From positions 1-39,716 of the forward strand of contig CAZHRW010000240.1 of assembly GCA_964535025.1 (NCBI GenBank): 39,716 nt of DNA, in the 5' to 3' direction. Of this stretch, positions 22,458-29,235 are shown one piece after another. Position numbers and translations under genes: made by a program. This DNA comes from JAAYZK01 sp964535025. Its GTDB lineage: Bacteria; Planctomycetota; Phycisphaerae; SM23-33; FEN-1343. Numbering within the stretch: position 1 is the stretch's first letter; each line of letters opens with the position of its first letter. The notes under the pieces are model-generated. The model had not been told where the DNA came from and searched no databases. It saw nothing but the letters and a program-made list of their open reading frames with translations.

Positions 22458-23288
22458 ATGAAGGCCCGCATCGTGCTGTTGCTGGCGGCCGGCCTGACGG
22501 CCCTGGCCGCCGTGTCCGCCGGGTGCGACGCATCGCCGCCGTCCCCGCCGCCCGCAGCGGCGCCGACGACGCGGCCGTCCGAGGCGGCCGAAGCGTCGCC
22601 GTCCGAGTCGACCCCGCTTGCGCCGTCGGAAAGGAACGTCGCCATGGAGAAGACGTCCGAAGGAGACCTGACCGTCCAGCCGATCAACCACTCGGCGATC
22701 CGTCTGGCGTTTAAGGGCAGGCAGTACTACGTGGACCCCTCCGGCGAGGCCGACTGGGACGCCATGCCCGCCGCCGACGCCATCTTCATCACCCACGAGC
22801 ATCACGACCATCTCCGCCTCGACGTGATCGAGACGATCCGCACCCCCGACACCGTGATCGGCGCACCTGCCGCCGTCGTCGAGAAGGCCGGCTTCGGCGA
22901 GGTCATCGAGGTCGGCCAAGCGCGGCAGGTGCTCGACATCACCGTCGAGGCCGTGCCCGCTTACAACCTCACGCCCGACCGCCTGCGGTATCATCCCCGC
23001 CAGCGCAAGGACAACGGGTACATCCTCACCTTCGGCGACACCCGCGTCTACGTCGCCGGCGACACCGAGGGCACCGACGAAATGAGGGCGCTGACCGACA
23101 TCGACATCGCCTTCCTGCCGATCAACCTGCCCTACACCATGACCCCCGCCGAAGCCGCCGACGCGGCCCGCGCCTTCAAGCCGCGTATCCTCTACCCCTA
23201 CCACCAGGGCACCAGCGACCCGGCCGAGGTCGAGCGGCTCCTCGCCGACGAACCCGCCATCGAGGTCCGCGTCCTCCACCTGCCGTGA
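22458..23288 (+). CDS. Lipoprotein with metallo-beta-lactamase (UlaG-like) domain
   Basis: The 276-residue protein has a lipoprotein signal (lipobox VSAGC, Cys near residue 23) and a Pro/Ser/Thr/Ala linker. A metal-dependent hydrolase domain starts near residue 70. The metal motif is THEHHDH, with further ligands in VYVAGDTEG and YPYHQGT. It resembles the UlaG/RNase Z-like L-lactonase branch of the superfamily rather than beta-lactamases. The lipidation site suggests a periplasmic position. A hairpin follows the stop at 23351-23376. Confidence 0.85.
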   Translation: MKARIVLLLAAGLTALAAVSAGCDASPPSPPPAAAPTTRPSEAAEASPSESTPLAPSERNVAMEKTSEGDLTVQPINHSAIRLAFKGRQYYVDPSGEADWDAMPAADAIFITHEHHDHLRLDVIETIRTPDTVIGAPAAVVEKAGFGEVIEVGQARQVLDITVEAVPAYNLTPDRLRYHPRQRKDNGYILTFGDTRVYVAGDTEGTDEMRALTDIDIAFLPINLPYTMTPAEAADAARAFKPRILYPYHQGTSDPAEVERLLADEPAIEVRVLHLP

Positions 23289-23350
23289 CGGCGTCAGGGC
23301 CGGGCAGGGCGGAGTTTGCGCCGCCTCATTGCGTGGGCTTGGGGGGCGAC

Positions 23351-23376
23351 AGCGCGTCGACGACGCTCGACGCGCT
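23351..23376 (+). terminator. Strong hairpin after the lipoprotein gene, no T-tract
   Basis: AGCGCGTCGA and TCGACGCGCT are perfect 10-bp arms around a 6-base loop, 62 bases after the stop. No U-tract follows, so it may instead protect the mRNA 3' end or assist Rho-dependent termination. Confidence 0.35.
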
Positions 23377-23491
23377 CACGTCCGATAGCTCCGCAGCGAC
23401 GATCACCACGCAGCCGCACAGGCTTCCGGGGAACAACGCCCGCGCGATCCTTGCGTGCGTCGAGGGCGTCAACGGGTGCGGACGCCCGGAT

Positions 23492-23520
23492 TTGACACGG
23501 AACGCCGAGCGGTGTACAAG
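23492..23520 (+). promoter_or_regulatory. Promoter of the quinone oxidoreductase-SDR-aldolase group
   Basis: TTGACA (23492-23497), a 17-bp spacer and TACAAG (23515-23520) lie 48 bases before the GTG at 23569. The -35 is a perfect match. Confidence 0.55.
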
Positions 23521-23568
23521 GCACCGGCGTCGAGGACGTTGCCGGAGGTCCAGGACGGAGGAACGGGC

Positions 23569-24525
23569 GTGTATGCGATCGTGACCGCAGCCGACAAGTC
23601 GCTCACCTGGTGCGAGGTGGCCGATCCGGTAACCAAGGCCGGCGAGATCCTGGTGGAGGTCCACGCCGCGGCGGTCAACCGGGCGGACCTGTTGCAGCGG
23701 GACGGCAGGTATCCGCCGCCGGACGGCTGGCCGGAGTGGATGGGCCTGGAGGTCGCCGGCGTGGTGGCCGAGGCCCCGGCGGGCGGCGGGTGGACCGTCG
23801 GCGACAAGGTCTGCGCCCTGTTGGGCGGCGGCGGGTACGCCGAGAAGGTGGCTGTCCCCGTCGAGCTGGCCCTGCCGATCCCGGCGGGGCTGTCAATGGC
23901 CGAGGCGGCGGCGGTCCCGGAGGCGTTCGCCACGTCGTATCTCAATCTGTGCCTCGAGGGCGGCATGACCGCCGGCGAGACCGTGTTCATCCAGGCCGGC
24001 GCGAGCGGGCTCGGCATGGCGGCCATCCAACTGGCCAAGCTCCTCGGCGCGACCGTCGTCACCACGGTCGGCTCGCCGGCCAAGGAGCGGTTCGTCCGCG
24101 ACCTCGGCGCCGACGTCGTGATCAACCGCCGGACCGACGACATCGCGGCGGTGTTGAAGCAGCATCCAGTCGATGTGGCGATGGACTGCGTGGCGGGCGA
24201 GCAGCTCGGCGCGTGCCTCGAAACCATGGCCCGCGGCGGGCGCTGGATCATCATCGCCACGCTGGGCGGGTCGATGAGCGAACTGAACATCACCGACTTC
24301 TTCCGGCGAGGCATCCGGCTGATCGGCAGCACGCTGCGCAGCCGCGACCGCGACACGAAGGCCCGGGTCCTCGCGGCCCTCAAGCAGCGCGTGTGGCCGG
24401 CCCTGTCGGACGGCCGCGTCGGTGTGCGGATTCATCGGACGCTGCCGATCGCTGAGGCCGAGGCGGCCCACGCGATCCTGCAGCGGCGGGAGAACCTCGG
24501 CAAGGTTGTCTTGACGGTAAAATAA
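23569..24525 (+). CDS. NAD(P)H:quinone oxidoreductase, zinc-free MDR (PIG3-like)
   Basis: The 318-residue medium-chain reductase keeps the quinone-oxidoreductase landmarks: VHAAAVNRADLLQRDGRYPPP, VGDKVCALLGGGGYAEK, and the NADP Rossmann motif GASGLGMAAIQLAKLLGA. It lacks the zinc-binding cysteines of alcohol dehydrogenases. The TP53I3/PIG3 subgroup fits best. It probably reduces quinones or enones with NADPH. The start is the GTG at 23569, 7 bases after GGAGG; upstream in-frame residues are not protein-like. It heads a three-gene group with the SDR (20 bases apart) and the dehydroquinase-like gene. Confidence 0.88.
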   Translation: MYAIVTAADKSLTWCEVADPVTKAGEILVEVHAAAVNRADLLQRDGRYPPPDGWPEWMGLEVAGVVAEAPAGGGWTVGDKVCALLGGGGYAEKVAVPVELALPIPAGLSMAEAAAVPEAFATSYLNLCLEGGMTAGETVFIQAGASGLGMAAIQLAKLLGATVVTTVGSPAKERFVRDLGADVVINRRTDDIAAVLKQHPVDVAMDCVAGEQLGACLETMARGGRWIIIATLGGSMSELNITDFFRRGIRLIGSTLRSRDRDTKARVLAALKQRVWPALSDGRVGVRIHRTLPIAEAEAAHAILQRRENLGKVVLTVK

Positions 24526-24545
24526 AGCCTCCGGCAGGAGCCCAG

Positions 24546-25292
24546 ATGAGCATGCGGTTCCAGGACAAGACGGTGGTGCTGACGGGTGCGGCTTCGGGGA
24601 TCGCCCTGCTGTGCGCGCAGTGCTACGCCGAAGAGGGCGGCCGGGTGTGCCTGGTGGACATCGACCCCGACGGCGTGGAGACGGCCGCGGCCGGGATCCG
24701 CGCGAAGGGGGGCGCCGCCGTCGCCGTCCAGGCGGACATCCGCGAGTATGCGCAGGTCAAGCGGGCCGCCGCGCTGGCCGTCGAGACGTTCGGCGGGATC
24801 GACATCATGGTCAACTGCGCCGGCGGGGCCTCCTCGCGGGTCATGGGCTACGTGGGCGTGCCCTATCATGAGCTGCCCGTGGAGGTTATCGACTGGGGGT
24901 TGGACGTGAACCTCCGGGGGGTGATCTATTTCTGCCACGCCGTGCTGGGCCAGATGATCAAGCAGCAGGGGGGCGTTTTCATCAATCTGGGCTCGGTGGA
25001 CGGCGTGACGGGCTCGGCCTGCCTGGACTACGGCGCGGCCAAGAGCGGCATGATCGGCCTGACCAAGTCGCTGGCGGTGGTCGGGTCGCCGCACGGCATC
25101 CGCGCGTGCTGCGTGTCGCCCGGGCCGGTGCTGACGCGTCCGGAGATGGCCGGGATGAAGACCCGCCTCGGGCGGGCGGCCGAAACGCGGGAGATTGTCG
25201 ACCTGATCCTGTACCTCAGCAGCGAGCAGGCGGCGTTCATCACCGGCGCGAACTACGTGATCGACGGCGGCCGCAGTTGCGGCGGTCTTTAA
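24546..25292 (+). CDS. Short-chain dehydrogenase/reductase (SDR)
   Basis: The 248-residue classical SDR has TGAASGIA at residues about 14-21 (the third Gly of TGxxxGIG is Ala), and LVDIDPDG after the second strand, which predicts NAD preference. The NAG motif reads NCAGG. The catalytic Ser is in INLGSVDGV, YxxxK is YGAAKSG, and SPGPVLT and the YVIDGG end are typical. It should oxidise a secondary alcohol or reduce a ketone; the substrate is unknown. Its neighbours suggest one pathway with the dehydroquinase-like gene 12 bases downstream. Confidence 0.9.
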   Translation: MSMRFQDKTVVLTGAASGIALLCAQCYAEEGGRVCLVDIDPDGVETAAAGIRAKGGAAVAVQADIREYAQVKRAAALAVETFGGIDIMVNCAGGASSRVMGYVGVPYHELPVEVIDWGLDVNLRGVIYFCHAVLGQMIKQQGGVFINLGSVDGVTGSACLDYGAAKSGMIGLTKSLAVVGSPHGIRACCVSPGPVLTRPEMAGMKTRLGRAAETREIVDLILYLSSEQAAFITGANYVIDGGRSCGGL

Positions 25293-25304
25293 GGCGACGA
25301 TGCG

Positions 25305-26081
25305 ATGAACCGGTCATTTCTCAACCGCCCGCGCCCGGTCCTCACCGGCATCATGGCCGGCCGGACGCCGGAGGCGCTGATCGCCGAAGCGAGGAATTGC
25401 GAGTTCGACGGGGCGGGGGGAATCGCCATTGATCTGGCGGACCTGAAGGGCGAGTTCCGCCACCGGGACGCCCTCGCGCGGATCATCGACGCGGTCCGGC
25501 TGCCGTTCATGTTCTTCCTCTACCGCAATGACAGGCAGGGGGAGTCCGGCGACGAGGCACGGCAGGAGGTGCTGCTCGCCGCGGCGGCCGCGGGGGCGTC
25601 GATGATCGACGTCATGGGCGACCTGTACGATCCGTCGCCGATGGAGATCACCCGCTCTCCCGCCGCCATCGACCGGCAGAGACGCCTGATCGACCGGATC
25701 CATGCCGCCGGCGCCGACGTGGTGGTCTCGTCGCACATGGCGTGCCCGCGGACGACGGAACAGGTTGTCGAGCACATGCTTGCGCTCGAGTCGCGCGGGG
25801 CGGAGGTGGTGAAGATCGTCACCACCGTCGACACAGAGGACGAACTGGCCGAGGCGCTGCGGACCACGCTGGCGCTCCGGCGGGAACTGCGGACGCCGTT
25901 CATCCACCTGTGCAACGGCAAGTTCAGCCGTCCGCACCGCTTCCTCGGCCCGGTGTTCGGCGTGGCGATCGCGTTTGCCGTCCACCGCTACGAGCCGTGC
26001 TACGGCATGACCCAGCCGACGATCCGGGCCATGCGGGCGGTCCTCGACAACCTCCACTGGAACCTCAACGACGTGGTGTAA
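25305..26081 (+). CDS. Type I 3-dehydroquinate dehydratase-like protein
   Basis: The 258-residue TIM-barrel protein aligns by eye with class I dehydroquinases. The catalytic His is in VVSSHMACPRTTE and the Schiff-base Lys in GAEVVKIVTTVD; an Arg is kept in KFSRPHRF and a late Gln in YGMTQPT. The N-terminal ExR substrate motif of true AroD is missing (GGIAIDLADL instead), and the loop Ser in the FGS turn is Val. The pair of active residues for imine chemistry is present, so it is probably a lyase or aldolase on a related acid. It is grouped with an SDR, as in quinate- or shikimate-like breakdown. Confidence 0.65.
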   Translation: MNRSFLNRPRPVLTGIMAGRTPEALIAEARNCEFDGAGGIAIDLADLKGEFRHRDALARIIDAVRLPFMFFLYRNDRQGESGDEARQEVLLAAAAAGASMIDVMGDLYDPSPMEITRSPAAIDRQRRLIDRIHAAGADVVVSSHMACPRTTEQVVEHMLALESRGAEVVKIVTTVDTEDELAEALRTTLALRRELRTPFIHLCNGKFSRPHRFLGPVFGVAIAFAVHRYEPCYGMTQPTIRAMRAVLDNLHWNLNDVV

Positions 26082-26149
26082 CCTTGGCGGTCGGGGCCGG
26101 TCAGGTCCCGATTGGATCTCCTCCCATTTTCGTGGCTCTCCAGGCCGTT

Positions 26150-26264
26150 TCCTTCGCGGCGACAAGCAACCACGGGTCGCCGGGGGCGGTTTTTTCCGCC
26201 TGCAGCATTTGCCCGGGGGGTGATCTGTAATCGACACTTCAAGTACCCGGCCGTCGCGGCCGGG
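26150..26264 (+). promoter_or_regulatory. Leader with several hairpins upstream of the PilZ gene
   Basis: A 7-bp stem CGGCGAC/GTCGCCG is followed at once by GGGGGCGGTTTTTT, a terminator-like layout (about 26157-26196). The same T-tract can also be a loop in GGCGG-TTTTTT-CCGCC. A perfect 8-bp stem, CCCGGCCG-TCG-CGGCCGGG, lies at 26246-26264. The two overlapping folds could act as an attenuator. No known riboswitch sequence is recognised. Confidence 0.35.
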
Positions 26265-26346
26265 GATCGGCGGCCGTTGGAGGCAGTTCCCTGGGGGCAC
26301 GCCGGATCGGAGGGATCCAGGTGCTTTTACGACAGAGAGGAATGGC

Positions 26347-26661
26347 ATGAACATCCGTACAGCCGAGCGGCGTCGCAGTGTTCGCGTGAGTTCGGCGCTG
26401 CCCTACGTGCTTCGTGATCGCAAGAATCGCGTTCTGGCGCGAGGGAGGACCGCTAACATCAGCGAAAACGGCGTCTTAACGGTGGTTCGCCACCAGGAGC
26501 GGCTCGACCGGCAGGACCAGGTCGTCCTCGACCTGACCGTGCCGGCCGATCCGATTGCCGGGACCAGTCGCCTTGTCAAGTACCGCTGCCGCATTGTCCG
26601 GCGCCAGGCGTTGGGCAACATGCTCGGCCTGGGCCTGGAGTTCCTCCAGAAGCTCCGCTGA
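26347..26661 (+). CDS. Single-domain PilZ protein (c-di-GMP receptor type)
   Basis: The 104-residue protein is a minimal PilZ domain with both nucleotide-binding motifs: the N-terminal ERRRSVRV (RxxxR) and the later NISENGV (D/NxSxxG). The remainder is a beta-barrel pattern ending in GLGLEFLQKL. It should bind cyclic di-GMP and pass the signal to a partner. Its ribosome site GAGAGG is strong. The leader contains hairpins. The small protein at 26678 follows 16 bases later and may be its partner or target. Confidence 0.88.
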   Translation: MNIRTAERRRSVRVSSALPYVLRDRKNRVLARGRTANISENGVLTVVRHQERLDRQDQVVLDLTVPADPIAGTSRLVKYRCRIVRRQALGNMLGLGLEFLQKLR

Positions 26662-26677
26662 TCGCGGGAGAAAGGCC

Positions 26678-26848
26678 ATGATCAAGCATTCCGATTACGA
26701 TGACGCTGCGCCGGTGGCGTTCTACGGCGACGCCGACACGCCCTGCGACGTCCCGCCGGAGGTGGGCTGGTTCCTCGCCTCGGTGATGTTCGAGGATCCC
26801 GTGATGGCCTGCCTGACGACCCTGCCACCGGCCGGCGAGGCAGACTAG
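26678..26848 (+). CDS. Small acidic protein of unknown function
   Basis: The 56-residue product starts at an ATG preceded by GGGAGAAAGG. It is acidic and contains HSDYDDAAPVAFYGDAD and VGWFLASVMFEDPVMACL. I recognise no family. It follows the PilZ gene in the same direction by 16 bases. Its TAG overlaps the stop of the convergent SH3 gene. Codon use looks normal for the window, and the strong ribosome site supports it. Confidence 0.55.
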   Translation: MIKHSDYDDAAPVAFYGDADTPCDVPPEVGWFLASVMFEDPVMACLTTLPPAGEAD

Positions 26849-28215
26849 CGATACTCCTCGGGGTCCACCACGGCCGGCGCCGGCTGGGTGGACGGAACGA
26901 CCGGCAGGTCGTCGGCGGGGGCGGGGAGAGCCTCGGGGTCTTGGGAGTCGCTCTGGGGCTCCTGCCGGGCCTGGGGTCGCTGCCACGCCTGGGGATACGG
27001 TGCCTGGCCGCGCGGCAGCTCGCCGGCCGGTCGGGGGGCGGCGGCGCGGGCCGTGAGGGCCGGGGCGAGGCGTTCGACGTCCCGCACGTGGAGCACGTAG
27101 GACTGGATCCTGGCGTCGTAGACCCGCGTGCCCGTCAGGCGCACCTTCCACCCGATGGCGCTGTTCAAGGCCGCCGCCGCGGCCGGTCCGCTCTCGACGT
27201 ACATCAACTGGGCCGGGTCCTGCTCGTCGGCCAGCACCCACCGCTTGGGCGTGCCGCCCAGGCCCCGGTAAACGAGGCTGGCGCTGAGTTGGCCGGTCAG
27301 GGTGACGAGTTCCTCGACGGTCCGCGGCTCGCCGCCGGCATCCTGCAGGCCGGCGATGAGCAGCCGCCGCTGACGCCGGGCCGATTCGGCCAGGGCTTCC
27401 ACCTCGCGGGCCCCCTGGCGGCGCTGGATCGCCAGGTCCAGCCAGCGGAGACGATAGGCCACCTGTTCGGCCAGGGGCGAGTCGTCGGGGACGTCCAGGG
27501 CCTCGTAGCGCTCGAGGAACCCGTCCAGGTCCCGCTGATCGGCGGGCTTGGCCCACTCGGCCAGCAGGGCCTTCTCCAGGGCCTTGAACGCCTTGATGGC
27601 GGCCCGCAGCTTCTGTTCGGCGGTCGGTTCGGCCGGCTCGACCGGCTGCGTCGCCGCCGGCTGGGTCGCCGGTTCGGCCGTCTGCGTGGTCGCCACGATC
27701 TGGGCGGTGGTCTCGGCCGCCGCCGCCGCCGGCGCCGGCGCGTCGGGCTCATCGACCGGTTCGACGTAGGCGGCGTAGACGTACAGCACCGTCCCGGCCG
27801 GGGGGGCGATCTTGTAGTATTCCTCCGTCTGACCGACGATTCGCACGGTCCCGCCGTTGCTGAGGTAGCCCTGTACGGTCGTCATCATGGACGGCTGCTC
27901 GAGGCTGCCGGCCCGGACGGTGACGCGATCGCCCGTGATGGTGCCGAGGGGGCCCTCGGCGTTCACGTAGCGCTTGGCGATAAGGCTGAACGCCCCGGGC
28001 GGGGGGGTGATCTTGAGCCATTCGCCCTGGCGGCCGACGGTCTCGACGGTGGCGGGGGCCGATAACTTCATGACGGGATAATAGTTCTGCGAGGGGCCCG
28101 AGCGGATGTAGACGTTGTCGCGCGTGATCCGGCCGGTGAAACGGTCGGCCGGTTGGGCCGTCGCGGCGCCGGTCGTCGCGACCAGCGCGATCAGGGTCGT
28201 GAAGATGCGAATCAT
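26845..28215 (-). CDS. Exported protein with two bacterial SH3 domains and a long Pro/Ala/Gln tail
   Basis: The 456-residue protein has a signal peptide (residues 1-20, ATAQ cleavage). Two SH3b-like repeats follow: DNVYIRSGPSQNYYPVMKL (residues about 34-52) with EWLKITPP, then DRVTVRAGSLEQPSMMT with YYKIAPP. Next comes an Ala/Pro/Thr linker and a helical segment near residues 185-280. A mixed domain contains RWVLADEQDP and VRLTGTRVYDARIQSYVLHV, and a disordered tail rich in Pro, Gln and Arg ends the protein. SH3b domains usually bind peptidoglycan, so an envelope role is likely. AAGGAG precedes the ATG. Confidence 0.8.
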   Translation of the reverse strand: MIRIFTTLIALVATTGAATAQPADRFTGRITRDNVYIRSGPSQNYYPVMKLSAPATVETVGRQGEWLKITPPPGAFSLIAKRYVNAEGPLGTITGDRVTVRAGSLEQPSMMTTVQGYLSNGGTVRIVGQTEEYYKIAPPAGTVLYVYAAYVEPVDEPDAPAPAAAAAETTAQIVATTQTAEPATQPAATQPVEPAEPTAEQKLRAAIKAFKALEKALLAEWAKPADQRDLDGFLERYEALDVPDDSPLAEQVAYRLRWLDLAIQRRQGAREVEALAESARRQRRLLIAGLQDAGGEPRTVEELVTLTGQLSASLVYRGLGGTPKRWVLADEQDPAQLMYVESGPAAAAALNSAIGWKVRLTGTRVYDARIQSYVLHVRDVERLAPALTARAAAPRPAGELPRGQAPYPQAWQRPQARQEPQSDSQDPEALPAPADDLPVVPSTQPAPAVVDPEEYR

Positions 28216-28275
28216 CGCAGCGCTCTCCTTACGCCGCACAGCACGCGGCGGGTGGTGACGAGGGTCGGACCCGCT

Positions 28276-28293
28276 GGGCCCGACGTCGGGCCC
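28276..28293. promoter_or_regulatory. 18-bp perfect palindrome in the SH3 gene leader
   Basis: GGGCCCGAC-GTCGGGCCC has no interruption. It lies about 10-27 bases after the predicted minus-strand transcription start, where a repressor or a leader hairpin would act. Confidence 0.5.
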
Positions 28294-28309
28294 TGACAGA
28301 CCTGTCGGC

Positions 28310-28338
28310 ACCCTAGCAACTTGGCGCAGCGATGTCAA
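28310..28338 (-). promoter_or_regulatory. Promoter of the SH3 gene (TTGACA, extended -10)
   Basis: On the minus strand a perfect TTGACA (28338-28333), a 17-bp spacer and TAGGGT (28315-28310) preceded by TGC form an extended -10 promoter. Transcription starts near 28303, leaving an 88-base leader with the palindrome 28276-28293. Confidence 0.5.
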
Positions 28339-28365
28339 CGTCCGCACGGGCGGCGCGGCGGCCGC

Positions 28366-28815
28366 TCACCCCGCGCGGGGGCGGTTGTACTTGATCATGC
28401 GGACGGCGTTGCCGCACGCGTTGAATTCGACGTGGTCCATGTAGGCGCGCATGAGCATGATGCCGCGCCCGGTGGGGCATTCGAGGTTCTCGTCGGCGGT
28501 GGGGTCGGGCAGGTCGGTCGGGTCGAAGCCGCCGCCCTCGTCGACGATGCGGATCTCGGTGCGGGTGGGACTGATGGTGTACTCGAAGCGGACCATCTTG
28601 GCCGGATCGCGCCGGTTGCCGTGCTTGATCGCGTTGGTCAGCGCCTCCTCCAGCGCCAGCTTGATGGCGAAGACGGCCTCGGGGCAGTATCCGTGGGCCT
28701 CGGCCTCGGCGACCACCTGCGAGGCGACCTGGCGGGCGGCGGCGGTGCTGCTGGGTATTCGGGTCGTGGGCACGGGGTCGGATCGTTCCTGCTCGCTCGT
28801 GGGCGGGCGGGGCAT
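28366..28815 (-). CDS. RsbW/SpoIIAB-type anti-sigma factor ATPase
   Basis: The 149-residue HATPase_c protein has EEALTNAIKHGN as N-box, VDEGGGFD as G1 and GRGIMLMRAYMD as G2, the usual pattern of serine kinases that hold sigma factors and phosphorylate STAS partners. Its ATG overlaps the TGA of the STAS gene (TGATG), so the two are coupled. It can phosphorylate the STAS Ser in MSSAALG. No sigma factor gene is adjacent. Confidence 0.9.
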   Translation of the reverse strand: MPRPPTSEQERSDPVPTTRIPSSTAAARQVASQVVAEAEAHGYCPEAVFAIKLALEEALTNAIKHGNRRDPAKMVRFEYTISPTRTEIRIVDEGGGFDPTDLPDPTADENLECPTGRGIMLMRAYMDHVEFNACGNAVRMIKYNRPRAG

Positions 28816-29174
28816 CACGCCAGCCCCGCCATCGCCTGGGCGCGGTTCGCGTAGATCTGAAAGACCTCGTTGAGCTTGGTGATCGAGAACACCTCGTAGA
28901 TCTCGGGGCGCACCTGGCACAGCGCCATATGTCCCCCGCGCTGGCGGATCTTCTTGTGCACGGTGATCAGCATGCCCAGCGCCGCCGACGACATGTACTC
29001 GACGTTGGCGAAGTCCAGCACCATGCGGGGGGCGGGTACCTGGTGGATCAGGGCCTCCAACTGCGCGGCGCTGCGGGTGATCATCACCTCGTCCAGCAGC
29101 TTGGGCGCTGCGAACTGCACGACGTACGCGCTGTCCTGCTCGGTGATCGTGATCGGGTCGGTCTGCGTGTCCAT
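28815..29174 (-). CDS. STAS anti-anti-sigma factor (RsbV/SpoIIAA type)
   Basis: The 119-residue STAS protein contains MVLDFANVEYMSSAALGML, with the SS pair at the phosphorylation site, and closes with FQIYANRAQAMAGL. It is read just before the HATPase gene with a 1-base overlap and just after the Ser/Thr kinase (61-base gap). It probably forms the switch protein of this module. Its similarity to the STAS protein at 19722-20087 is only at family level. Confidence 0.92.
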   Translation of the reverse strand: MDTQTDPITITEQDSAYVVQFAAPKLLDEVMITRSAAQLEALIHQVPAPRMVLDFANVEYMSSAALGMLITVHKKIRQRGGHMALCQVRPEIYEVFSITKLNEVFQIYANRAQAMAGLA

Positions 29175-29235
29175 GGGCGTCGGGCTCCTCCCGCCGCGGC
29201 TGTGCCGGCCGGCGGGTCCAAAGTCGGTTGTCGGT

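Noticed and set aside
26150..26264. c-di-GMP riboswitch upstream of the PilZ gene
   Set aside because: The conserved GEMM-type aptamer sequence could not be found; only generic hairpins are present.
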